Positions 1-7,157 of a stretch of 9,150 nucleotides of DNA are shown here, piece by piece. The translations under genes were made by a program, and so were the position numbers. Source of the stretch: a candidate division KSB1 bacterium (GTDB lineage Bacteria > Zhuqueibacterota > JdFR-76 > DREG01); the NCBI GenBank assembly GCA_022566355.1, contig JADFJB010000154.1:1-9150 (forward strand). Reading direction: 5' to 3'. The notes under the pieces are model-generated. The model worked only from the letters and a program-made list of their open reading frames with translations. It did not search any database and was not told the DNA's origin. The stretch's first letter is position 1; each line of letters begins with the position of its first letter.

Positions 1-1
1 T

Positions 2-58
2 CAACAGAATATTACTCAGCTTGAAGAAATGATCTCTCAATGGGGAGAAAGCTTATAG
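2..58 (+). CDS. C-terminal end of an unidentified protein (partial)
   Basis: An open frame runs from the window edge to a TAG at 56-58 and encodes 18 residues, QQNITQLEEMISQWGESL. The piece is polar and amphipathic, like the end of a helical or coiled-coil protein, but it is too short to assign to a family. It is placed as a gene end because the frame is open from the edge and because the REP-like palindrome that follows at 119-225 is the kind of element usually found between convergent gene ends. A chance open frame of this length cannot be excluded. Confidence 0.4.
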   Translation, partial: QQNITQLEEMISQWGESL

Positions 59-118
59 GAGATAAGACCATTTGCCAAAAAAATATTATTTTAGTGTCTG
101 AACGAAAAGCACCCATTC

Positions 119-225
119 TGTCATTCCCGCATGCTTTTAGCGGGAATCTACATGCTTGGAATGATTAGATTCCGGCTCAAGCTTGTCCCTGCATGTTTTT
201 GGCAGGGAAGATTACCGGAATGACA
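119..225. repeat. REP-like composite palindrome between convergent genes
   Basis: The ends TGTCATTCC (119-127) and GGAATGACA (217-225) are perfect inverted repeats. Inside are two hairpins of the same design. The first has arms ATTCCCGC (123-130) and GCGGGAAT (140-147) with a 9-nt loop. The second has arms CCCTGC (187-192) and GCAGGG (202-207), also with a 9-nt loop. Both loops begin ATG and are T-rich. A further pair, GAATCTA (144-150) and TAGATTC (166-172), flanks the centre. TCATTCCCGC-type palindromes are a widespread class of dispersed bacterial intergenic repeats, often linked to REP-associated tyrosine transposases. None of these is encoded here. It may also end transcripts from either side or protect their 3' ends, but neither hairpin is followed by a clean T run. 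Confidence 0.7.
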
Positions 226-251
226 CTAGTTGTTGAGTTTTAGGTCAAACA

Positions 252-1949
252 CTATTTAACGGCTGGTTGAGGTGGTGTCAGCCAATTTATGGTATGAGCT
301 AGAATAATCACCCCTAAACAGCCAACGACATTATACCAGAGAAAAGATGTTATCTCGAAAATATGAAAAACAAACACTAGAGTTTCAGCAACTATTGCAG
401 CATAAAATGTAGCTGTTCCCTGAATTTTCTTAAAATAAAACGCAACTGCGAATATCCCCAATATGGTTCCATAAAAAAGAGATCCCAAGATATTAACGGC
501 CTCAATAAGTGAGCCAAGCCGGCTGGCATATTCCGCAAGCAAGATGGCATAAACACCCCATATTGCGGTAAAGACTTTAGAGGCGATCACATAATGCTTA
601 TCATTACCCTTCTTGTAGATCATGCGGCGATAAATATCAACAACTGTTGTGGAAGCCAAAGAATTTAGCTCTGCCGAAGTCGATGACATGGATGCGGCAA
701 ATATTGCTGCGATCACCAATCCCACCAATCCGACAGGCAAAAAAGTAGTTACAAATGTCAGAAAAATATAATTCGTGTCATTAGGATTCATTTCCGGATC
801 ATTCTGCTGCATGAGAGAAATAGCCGATTCCCGGATTTCTTTTGTTTTCCCTTCTGCCAGATTGAGATTGTTTTGCGCCTGGTCAATTGCCTCTTGGTCG
901 CTGTCATCCATCGCACTGATTAACTCTCTTATTCTCGTTTTCTTATATTCATGAGCTTTTTCGTATTCAACTTCCAATTCCTGGTAATCTGAAGCGTAGG
1001 CTGTGTTTTGAATTTTATTTATTTCCACAGAATTAAAAAATAAGGGAGGCTTTTCAAATTGATAAAACACAAACAACATAGCGCCAATAAGAAGAATGAA
1101 AAACTGCATCGGGACTTTAGCCAACCCATTAAAGATCAAACCAAAGCGACTTTCAGTGATCGAGGAACCAGTCAGGTATCTCTGTACCTGTGATTGATCT
1201 GTGCCAAAATAGGAGAGGTGCAGAAAAAGTCCGGCAATAATTCCCGACCAAATCGTATACCGATTATTCAAATCAAACGTAAAATCGATTGTATTAAACT
1301 TCCCCATTTTACCTGCCACAAATCCTGCATCCATTATTGAAATATCATCAGGGAGGAGATATAAGATCATAAAAAAAGCAGCAAACATACCAAACATAGC
1401 TATAAACATTTGGTGGAAATGGGTCCAGTTGACAGCCTTAGTGCCTCCTAAGGTTGTATAAACAATCACCAAAACACCGATTATAAAAGTGGTGATTTGT
1501 GTATTCCAACCCAATATAGTGGAAAGGATAATGGCCGGAGCGTAAATGGTAAGCCCAGCCGCCAATCCTCTTTGGATGAGAAAGAGTAGCGCTGCCAAAC
1601 CACGTGTTTTCAGGTCAAAACGATTTTCTAAATACTCATAAGCAGTGAAAACTTTTAGTTTGTGATAAATTGGAACTGCTGTAATGGAAATAATGATCAT
1701 TGCAATGGGAAGGCCGAAATAGAATTGGACAAAGCGCATACCGTCTACATAGGCCTGTCCGGGAGTTGAAAGGAACGTGATCGCGCTAGCTTGCGTTGCC
1801 ATGATGGATAGTGCAATTGTAGGCCAGCGCATGCGCCTGTTTGCGAGTAGGTAGTCCTCTATATTTTTACTACCCCGCCCTTTCCAGACGCCGTAAAGAA
1901 CAATGAAAAGCAGGGATGATATTAAAACAAACCAGTCTAGTGAGTGCAA
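252..1949 (-). CDS. Sodium/solute symporter (SSS/SLC5 family) with an extracytoplasmic charged insert
   Basis: This 565-residue inner-membrane protein is expected to import a small solute with Na+. Features typical of the SSS family are a first helix at about 6-22, GGTKAVNWTHFHQ at 168-180, TDQSQVQRYLTG at 250-261, and a helix at about 403-435 rich in small and hydroxyl residues (ASMSSTSAELNS). That helix matches the Na2-site helix of the LeuT fold. About a dozen or more hydrophobic segments are visible. Residues about 300-392 form a long polar insert, charged and heptad-like at 320-375, just before that helix. By analogy with vSGLT this is the extracytoplasmic loop between core helices 7 and 8. 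The start is TTG: an in-frame TAA lies at 1959-1961, there is no ATG between, and a later Met would remove helix 1. No Shine-Dalgarno sequence is present; the leader is A-rich. It lies 176 bp downstream of the deacetylase on the same strand, which suggests uptake of that enzyme's product. The substrate cannot be read from sequence. Confidence 0.9.
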   Translation of the reverse strand: MHSLDWFVLISSLLFIVLYGVWKGRGSKNIEDYLLANRRMRWPTIALSIMATQASAITFLSTPGQAYVDGMRFVQFYFGLPIAMIIISITAVPIYHKLKVFTAYEYLENRFDLKTRGLAALLFLIQRGLAAGLTIYAPAIILSTILGWNTQITTFIIGVLVIVYTTLGGTKAVNWTHFHQMFIAMFGMFAAFFMILYLLPDDISIMDAGFVAGKMGKFNTIDFTFDLNNRYTIWSGIIAGLFLHLSYFGTDQSQVQRYLTGSSITESRFGLIFNGLAKVPMQFFILLIGAMLFVFYQFEKPPLFFNSVEINKIQNTAYASDYQELEVEYEKAHEYKKTRIRELISAMDDSDQEAIDQAQNNLNLAEGKTKEIRESAISLMQQNDPEMNPNDTNYIFLTFVTTFLPVGLVGLVIAAIFAASMSSTSAELNSLASTTVVDIYRRMIYKKGNDKHYVIASKVFTAIWGVYAILLAEYASRLGSLIEAVNILGSLFYGTILGIFAVAFYFKKIQGTATFYAAIVAETLVFVFHIFEITSFLWYNVVGCLGVIILAHTINWLTPPQPAVK

Positions 1950-2101
1950 ATTTATATCTTATTTAGTTTGGAAATATTTAAGTTCAGTCTATAATAAAAA
2001 GCTAATCGAAGAATTTCATAAAAAGAGTAAATAAGATAATTAATATGACATGATTCAAAAGGACTAAAATATACCACTTATTCCAGCTTGAGAATATGGG
2101 G

Positions 2102-2119
2102 GGACGTTCTTCGACGTCC
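2102..2119 (-). other. Small stem-loop just after the deacetylase stop
   Basis: GGACGT (2102-2107) and ACGTCC (2114-2119) form a perfect 6-bp stem with a 6-nt loop, 6 bp beyond the TAA of the deacetylase gene at 2126-2128. On the minus strand the stem is followed by a C run, not a T run, so it lacks the tract of an intrinsic terminator. It could stabilise an mRNA end, mark a processing site before the symporter cistron, or be chance. Confidence 0.35.
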
Positions 2120-2125
2120 AAATTA

Positions 2126-4624
2126 TTAGTGGGTTCCACGGCCATTTTCCTTGCCTGCAGAAATCATATTAACAAAAAGCCGGTAAGCACCAGGTACACC
2201 AGCCGGCAGCTCCCGGAAAAAAGACAACCCTGTATAAATAAATATTCCGCTGCCATATTCAGTATAAATAATGCCTCCCAACTTATCACCTTCACCCGGA
2301 TCATGGCTGGAAATTGGCGCCTGGAAATTGGAGTCCCATTGATTCGCAAAGTAGAGCCCGCGTTCCTGAACCCAGCCATCGAAATCCGATTGAGTAATTT
2401 TATTAGGTGTATTCAATAGAGGATGGTCGGGAATTTCAAATTTTATCGGGGCATTTTCAACTGATACACGATCACGGGAAATTTGAAAAGGGAATGGTCC
2501 CAAATTATCAACAACCAATCCACGAGATGTATTATATTGAATAATGAGAACACCGCCTTTGTAAACAAAATCAAGCACTCTTGAGTAATGCTGTTTCAAT
2601 CGCGTCCGAGTATTAAATACTCGCACTCCCGCGATGATTGTATCATATCGCTTGAGATCAGCATTTTCCAAATCGTCATCAGAAAGCAGATCTACATGGT
2701 ACCCTAGTTGCTCAAGATATTTTGGCACCTCATCACCAGACCCCATAATGTAAGCGATGTGTTCCTCCCTTTTTGCCAAATCCAAACGAACTAGTTTGGC
2801 TTCCGCAGGTGGAAATAGTGTTTGAATTGAAATATGAGGATATTGAATTCGTAAAAATCCATTTGAAAGCCTTTTTCCATCAACTGTCGCTTCAGCTGTT
2901 AGAATTCCGGAAGAAGATATTTCCGGTGGCCGCAGAGTAAAATAAAACAAACGCTCATCATCTTTTTTCTCTAAGGAAAAGGATTGTGAAGATGGCTCAA
3001 CGCGCCAACCGCTTGGAGTTTGTAATTGGAGTTGACCAGAGACAGCATCTTTGCCAGCTTTGACTCGCAGTCCAATTTTCCTGGAGTCATCATTCCCAAA
3101 TACATAAAGGTTTTCCTCCAAAATCAGAGCGACTTCAGGGATTATCTCCAAAGTTCTGTACTGTTCTCCATTCACCCGATCCGTCCATCTATATAAAACA
3201 GGACTTTCAAAGATAAAACTTTGACCATCAATTTGAACTACAAATTGGACTTCCATAGCAGGTAAATTTTCCGGCTGACCAATTAATTTCTGATCTTTCA
3301 CATTAAATAATCCCAAACTTGATTTAGAACGCAACCAGTATGGGTGAGTCAATTCGAAATCTTCAGGAATCGTTACTGACAACTTCTGTTGGAATGGTTG
3401 GTTATAACTTAAGTTTTGACTATTGACTAATTCTTCTGTTTGATATGGAGTGGTAATTTTTTCTAAAAGTACTGGGTAATGAGAGCGATTGATGACATTA
3501 ACTGTAAGATTTGCTTCACTCCCTGGTGTGTAAGAATATTTCTCGGCTATAGCCTCTGTCCAAAGACCAAGACTGGAACGGATAATCTCTTTGAGCTCTT
3601 TTTGTTTCTGATTTACCCAATAACTTTGCGGTAGTGTTAATATTTTTTTATAAACTTTGACGAGAGAAGGAATAGTAGCTGTAGGATCATCGTGTTGAAA
3701 AGATGCAATTGCTTCTGTGATCATAGTCCCGATCTCTTTTCCGCCTTCTACTCTATTCCATGTCAGATCCACACCATCAAAAAGATCATTTTCAGCTGGC
3801 GTGCCTGCGGTATGCTGAAAACTATTTATAGATTGCCCCCTGCGACCTCTCGATCCGAATCCCTGGCTTTTATGCATACTCCTGCTTTCGGCAGCGATCT
3901 CGGTGTAGGATTTTCCCAGGAATGCATTATACTCACCTACATCAACGCTGATTAAATCAGAAGTATTTGTATCGGAACCAGTTCTATTCCTGCGCCAGGC
4001 ATTCCATATAATTCTCTTGGGTTGCCAAGGAGAGACTAATTTTAATTGTTCCGAATATTGATTGGGATCGTTAGCAGCATGAAATGCTTCTTGAGCTAAA
4101 ATTGCAGATGCGCGGTGATGACCATGACCACCCATTTCGGCCGTAAATCGCGTAATGATCACATCCGGGCGAAATGAACGAATGATCCAAACCATATCCG
4201 AAACCACTTCATCTCTTCCCCAAATTCGGATGGCTTCTTCGGAAGATTTCGAATATCCAAAATCAATAGCACGAGTAAAAAATTGCTCGGCTCCATCCAA
4301 TTTTCGGGCAGCAACCAATTCCTGGGTTCGGATTACACTCATCAAAGCACCCTTTTCTGTTCCAATCAGATTCTGGCCGCCACCTCCGCGAGTCGTAGAT
4401 AAATAAGCAGTTCTAACCAGCCGACCACTGGATAAATATGAGAGTAGAGCTGTATTTTCGTCATCAGGATGAGCAGCTACCATCAGGACACTGCCTAAGA
4501 CATTCAGCTTTCTCAATGCCAATTCCAGCTCGGCCGAATTCATGATCCGAGTTGGTTGAGACAACAAAACTGAATGATTAAGAATGAATACTAATATCAA
4601 ACTAATTTTTAATATTTTTCTCAT
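2126..4624 (-). CDS. Exported PIG-L/LmbE-family deacetylase with C-terminal amidotransferase-like domain
   Basis: Members of this family are Zn-dependent hydrolases that remove N-acetyl groups from GlcNAc-like substrates. The 832-residue protein starts with a signal peptide (about 1-23, MRKILK then a hydrophobic stretch, likely cleaved near LLSQP). The PIG-L domain covers about 45-260. AHPDDE at 51-56 supplies Zn ligands H52 and D55 and the presumed base D54. GGGGQN lies at 80-85, and HGHH at 167-170 supplies the third ligand, probably H170. Residues about 365-600 look like beta-sandwich (NEW3-like) domains. Residues about 620-830 resemble a class I glutamine-amidotransferase (ThuA-like) fold, with GSGDEVPKYLEQLG and a KGGVLIIQYNTS strand-turn, but no nucleophilic cysteine. 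I find no cysteine in the whole protein, consistent with export. It is far larger than the cytosolic BshB/MshB enzymes (about 230-300 residues), so a bacillithiol role is not implied. The ATG has a GGAG six bases upstream. It is followed by the symporter. The substrate is unknown. Confidence 0.9.
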   Translation of the reverse strand: MRKILKISLILVFILNHSVLLSQPTRIMNSAELELALRKLNVLGSVLMVAAHPDDENTALLSYLSSGRLVRTAYLSTTRGGGGQNLIGTEKGALMSVIRTQELVAARKLDGAEQFFTRAIDFGYSKSSEEAIRIWGRDEVVSDMVWIIRSFRPDVIITRFTAEMGGHGHHRASAILAQEAFHAANDPNQYSEQLKLVSPWQPKRIIWNAWRRNRTGSDTNTSDLISVDVGEYNAFLGKSYTEIAAESRSMHKSQGFGSRGRRGQSINSFQHTAGTPAENDLFDGVDLTWNRVEGGKEIGTMITEAIASFQHDDPTATIPSLVKVYKKILTLPQSYWVNQKQKELKEIIRSSLGLWTEAIAEKYSYTPGSEANLTVNVINRSHYPVLLEKITTPYQTEELVNSQNLSYNQPFQQKLSVTIPEDFELTHPYWLRSKSSLGLFNVKDQKLIGQPENLPAMEVQFVVQIDGQSFIFESPVLYRWTDRVNGEQYRTLEIIPEVALILEENLYVFGNDDSRKIGLRVKAGKDAVSGQLQLQTPSGWRVEPSSQSFSLEKKDDERLFYFTLRPPEISSSGILTAEATVDGKRLSNGFLRIQYPHISIQTLFPPAEAKLVRLDLAKREEHIAYIMGSGDEVPKYLEQLGYHVDLLSDDDLENADLKRYDTIIAGVRVFNTRTRLKQHYSRVLDFVYKGGVLIIQYNTSRGLVVDNLGPFPFQISRDRVSVENAPIKFEIPDHPLLNTPNKITQSDFDGWVQERGLYFANQWDSNFQAPISSHDPGEGDKLGGIIYTEYGSGIFIYTGLSFFRELPAGVPGAYRLFVNMISAGKENGRGTH

Positions 4625-4630
4625 GCGTTA

Positions 4631-4634
4631 CTCC
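4631..4634 (-). promoter_or_regulatory. Shine-Dalgarno site for the deacetylase gene
   Basis: The minus strand reads GGAG followed by six bases (TAACGC) and then the ATG at 4624. This is a good anti-16S match at normal spacing and supports the chosen start, which also gives a complete signal peptide. It contrasts with the symporter gene downstream, which has no such site. Confidence 0.65.
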
Positions 4635-4640
4635 ATATAT

Positions 4641-4740
4641 CACAAAGATCACTAAGAATATACATATTATGCACTAAGATCAAAGAGAAAAAGTAAGTAC
4701 CTTAATGAATTTTTGTGTCTACTTTTGGGTCTTTTGTGGT
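4641..4740. repeat. Degenerate inverted repeat upstream of the deacetylase gene
   Basis: The left arm CACAAAGATCACTAAG (4641-4656) pairs imperfectly with CTTAATGAATTTTTGTG (4701-4717). A second partial copy of the left arm, GCACTAAGATCAAAGAG, lies between them at 4671-4687. The right side continues into CTTTTGTGGTTAA (about 4731-4743). The wording TTTGTG...CTTTTGTGGTTAA resembles a dispersed intergenic sequence that I recall from many bacterial genomes; that is memory, not a search. It occupies the expected leader or promoter region of the deacetylase gene. Confidence 0.4.
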
Positions 4741-5013
4741 TAAAATATTTTTTTCCGGTTCTAAGTGAATTCTCGTTTATCAATCAATCGAAAATACAAA
4801 TAAAACTTATACGAACTCAACAATGGTTGAAGTTTCATTTATTCCAAAATAAAGTAAAGATTAATAAAACAGAATTTTTCAAATTGGCAAATAAAATCTT
4901 CTTAAATCTTAAAATATTATTGTTTCCTTCATTTATATTGATATTTGGTAACTATTCAGCCTCTAAGTCTCAAAGGCTCTAAATTCATATTATTTTTTAA
5001 TGCTTTTTTTTAA

Positions 5014-5118
5014 CTGTTCGGCTATTGGCATTTAATCCCAACAGAAGATATAAAAGTGATTATGGATGAGTTAAACAAAGAACAAAAAACGATCAATAAT
5101 CTCATCAAAGTAAGCTAA
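5014..5118 (+). pseudogene. Possible remnant of a plus-strand gene end
   Basis: Between a TAA at 5011-5013 and a TAA at 5116-5118 the plus strand is open for 34 codons. The second part (from about 5038) reads PTEDIKVIMDELNKEQK and on to a stop. It has a normal amino-acid mix, acidic/basic alternation and predicted helix, unlike the Phe/Asn/Lys-rich noise around it. An ATG at 5062 would give an 18-residue peptide, but I see no ribosome-binding site. It could be the decayed 3' end of a lost gene, or chance. Confidence 0.2.
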
Positions 5119-5188
5119 GGGCCAGCAGCCTATGGTTGAAAAGTTACGAATATTTGATATTTTGAAAATTCAGATTTATTTGAAATTT

Positions 5189-6637
5189 CTAAACTTTTCT
5201 CTCCTTCCATTTACCTCTTCGAAAAAGGATAATTCCAGCTATACCCAGCAACGACTCTGCTACAACTATCGCAATAAATACTCCCAATTCGCCAAACCCA
5301 AATTCCAATGCAAGGGCATAAGCCACTGGAATTTCAAACAGCCAGAAGCAGAAAAAATTTATTTTTGTCGGAGTTGCTGTATCACCAGCCCCGTTAAATG
5401 CCTGAATCATAATCATGCCATAGCCATAGAACAGATAACCATAACTAATCACTCGTAAACATTCCGAACCAATTGCGATAACTCGCTCTTCATCCGTAAA
5501 GATACGCACTAAGAATTCAGGAAATGTGATAAAAACGATCGCAATTAAACCCAGGAAAACCATGTTTATAAATGCTGATATCCATACCGATTTTTCTGCC
5601 CGGTCTGGTTTCTTTGCGCCTAAGTTCTGACCAACCAATGTTGCAGCTGCATTACTCATACCCCAAGAGGGCAATATGGAAAAAATAATGATGCGAACAG
5701 CTATTGTGTATCCTGCCAAGGCCTCGCTGCCAAAAACAGCCATGATGCGCACTAATCCAATCCAACTAGAGGTTGCGATGATGAATTGTCCAATGCCGCC
5801 TAAAGATAGTCGTAGCAATCGTTTCATCACATCAATTTGGATTTTCATATGTTTCCTGGCAATATGAATTCTGCCCGATTTACGCAGTAGGGTATAAATT
5901 TGGTACACCACCCCGATTCCACGTCCAATGGATGTGGCAATCGCAGCACCTTTTATACCGAGTTCGGGGAATGGCCCGAGGCCAAAAATCAGGCATGGAT
6001 CCAGAATAATGTTAATGATGTTAGCCAACCATAATGCCCGCATGGCGACAGCCGCATCGCCTACGCCACGGAAGATCGCATTGTTGATAAAGATCAACAT
6101 GATCACGGCATTGGTGCTAAGCATGATAGCCGTGTACATAAACCCGGAACTGATTATTGCTTGTGATGCTCCCATTAATTGAAGTAACTCTGGAGCAAAG
6201 AAAATCCCCAAAAACATGATGGGAGTTGACACCAGGAATCCCACCACTATGGCCTGAACTGCTGCAACTGAAGCGCCTTCGGAATCTTTCTCTCCAGTCC
6301 TTCGCGCAACAATTGCAGTCGCAGCCATACTAAGACCGATTCCGATGGCATAAACAATTGTTATCATTGACTCGGTGAGCCCAACTGTTGCGACAGCATC
6401 CGAACCAAGTTTTGATACGAAAAATATATCTACAACGGCAAAAATCGATTCCATCATCAATTCCAGTACCATTGGAATGGAGAGCAGTAGAATGGCTCTG
6501 CCAATACTTCCCTTTGTAAAATCTCTTTGGGTACCAGCTATGGATTCACGGACATCCTGCCAAAGTTGAGATATTTTCCAATTCGATTCACTCGATGATT
6601 CTGATTTTAAAGATTGATCTTGTTCAATTTGGCTCAT
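5189..6637 (-). CDS. MATE family multidrug/metabolite efflux transporter
   Basis: This 482-residue inner-membrane antiporter is expected to expel cationic drugs or metabolites in exchange for Na+ or H+. Two homologous MatE halves are visible. The first, about 46-260, opens [17 protein letters not shown] and contains FRGVGDA (189-195) and DPCLIFG (213-219). The second, about 275-475, contains [13 protein letters not shown] (336-348) and [11 protein letters not shown] (414-424). These paired GxGD signatures and about twelve hydrophobic segments are diagnostic. The length fits the family, with a polar N-terminal tail of about 42 residues before the first helix. The ATG at 6637 is preceded by GGAAAG (6645-6650) at 7-nt spacing. 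It seems to be a single gene: 520 bp separate it from SixA and 564 bp from the deacetylase. The substrate cannot be predicted. The inverted repeat at 6749-6817 may control it. Confidence 0.93.
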   Translation of the reverse strand: MSQIEQDQSLKSESSSESNWKISQLWQDVRESIAGTQRDFTKGSIGRAILLLSIPMVLELMMESIFAVVDIFFVSKLGSDAVATVGLTESMITIVYAIGIGLSMAATAIVARRTGEKDSEGASVAAVQAIVVGFLVSTPIMFLGIFFAPELLQLMGASQAIISSGFMYTAIMLSTNAVIMLIFINNAIFRGVGDAAVAMRALWLANIINIILDPCLIFGLGPFPELGIKGAAIATSIGRGIGVVYQIYTLLRKSGRIHIARKHMKIQIDVMKRLLRLSLGGIGQFIIATSSWIGLVRIMAVFGSEALAGYTIAVRIIIFSILPSWGMSNAAATLVGQNLGAKKPDRAEKSVWISAFINMVFLGLIAIVFITFPEFLVRIFTDEERVIAIGSECLRVISYGYLFYGYGMIMIQAFNGAGDTATPTKINFFCFWLFEIPVAYALALEFGFGELGVFIAIVVAESLLGIAGIILFRRGKWKERKV

Positions 6638-6644
6638 GATTTAT

Positions 6645-6650
6645 CTTTCC
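6645..6650 (-). promoter_or_regulatory. Shine-Dalgarno site for the MATE gene
   Basis: The minus strand has GGAAAG, then seven bases, then the ATG at 6637. The purine-rich match and spacing support this start over any later Met, and it keeps the polar N-terminal tail. Confidence 0.5.
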
Positions 6651-6748
6651 AGTTTGAATAAACTTAATAAAAATAGTGTACTTTCCAAAAAATGAAAAGT
6701 TTGAATGAAAAATATTGAATTGTGGAAATTAAAAGTAGAAAGGGGGAT

Positions 6749-6817
6749 AATTCGCTAAAGTAAGCAGATGGATTTCACTTTATGATGGATAATTTGAAGT
6801 AAAATATTTAGCGAATT
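6749..6817. repeat. Perfect 11-bp inverted repeat upstream of the MATE gene
   Basis: AATTCGCTAAA (6749-6759) is exactly complementary to TTTAGCGAATT (6807-6817), with 47 bp between. Just inside the left arm lies GTAAG (6760-6764), and beyond the right arm lies CTTAC (6823-6827), so a second pair adds to the symmetry. It starts 112 bp upstream of the MATE start codon. It could be a two-site operator, the stem of a leader RNA, or the ends of a small palindromic element. The spacer is not coding. Confidence 0.5.
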
Positions 6818-6854
6818 CTACACTTACAGATAACGATTATTAACCTTCCCTTTT

Positions 6855-6923
6855 AACAAGGACGGTATTGCTGATGTACATTTAAAACTCCTTTATTTAT
6901 TAAAACATTATTCTAACAAATAA
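6855..6923 (+). pseudogene. Remnant resembling the end of a dockerin or EF-hand-like repeat
   Basis: The plus strand reads NKDGIADVHLKLLYLLKHY and a few more residues to a TAA at 6921-6923. The order N-x-D-G-x-x-D followed by a leucine-rich helix and a stop close behind matches how type I dockerin or similar Ca-binding C-terminal repeats end. The upstream frame is short (TAA at 6831-6833), has no plausible start, and lacks the first half of the repeat. If real, it is the surviving tail of a large surface protein. It could equally be chance, as only about 20 residues support it. Confidence 0.25.
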
Positions 6924-7157
6924 TTTTGAGTTAGGTAAATAATATTTTTCGCAGAGTTTCGTCAATTAAAGTTAAACAATCATGGTTTGCCATATGGATG
7001 GCTAAAATTGGCTAAGACTTCTATGGGCAAAAACAGAATTTAGAATATAGCAAAATATAAATAATCTCAAAATATTAGCATGGTTTTTCAAAGAAACCCT
7101 TTAATTTCAGGTTTGACATTAATCACACGAATTCCTTTGGGATAATAACCAAGTTCA

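Larger units (their letters stand above)
4625..5188. other. Intergenic region between the deacetylase and MATE genes
   Basis: This 564-bp AT-rich stretch holds the deacetylase Shine-Dalgarno site (4631-4634), the inverted repeat at 4641-4740 and a possible gene remnant at 5014-5118. An open frame at 4713-4982 (plus) encodes a Phe/Leu/Lys/Ile-rich peptide of the sort AT-rich noncoding DNA produces, and I do not call it. At the MATE stop, GAAAATTCA (5164-5172) and TGAAATTTC (5181-5189) could form a weak stem with one mismatch, but it is only A/T-rich, so no convincing terminator is seen. No clear promoter could be picked. Confidence 0.6.
6638..7157. other. Intergenic region between the MATE and SixA genes
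   Basis: This 520-bp AT-rich stretch contains the MATE ribosome-binding site, the perfect inverted repeat at 6749-6817, a Ca-binding-loop-like coding remnant at 6855-6923, and a short open tail at 7088-7157 that follows the SixA stop in another frame. Bases 6924-7080 show nothing I can name. No confident -35/-10 pair for the MATE gene was found. Confidence 0.6.

Noticed and set aside
2126-4624. Assignment of the deacetylase as BshB of bacillithiol synthesis
   Set aside because: BshB is a small cytosolic protein; this one is three times longer, has a signal peptide and extra domains, and no bshA or bshC is in the window.
4713-4982. 89-residue plus-strand open frame in the spacer between the deacetylase and MATE genes
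   Set aside because: It is Phe/Leu/Lys/Ile-rich low-complexity sequence expected from AT-rich noncoding DNA, it overlaps the inverted repeat, and no ribosome-binding site or family feature is visible.
5164-5189. Possible terminator of the MATE gene
   Set aside because: The stem is almost all A/T with one mismatch, it overlaps the stop codon and no T run follows, so it is not a credible intrinsic terminator.
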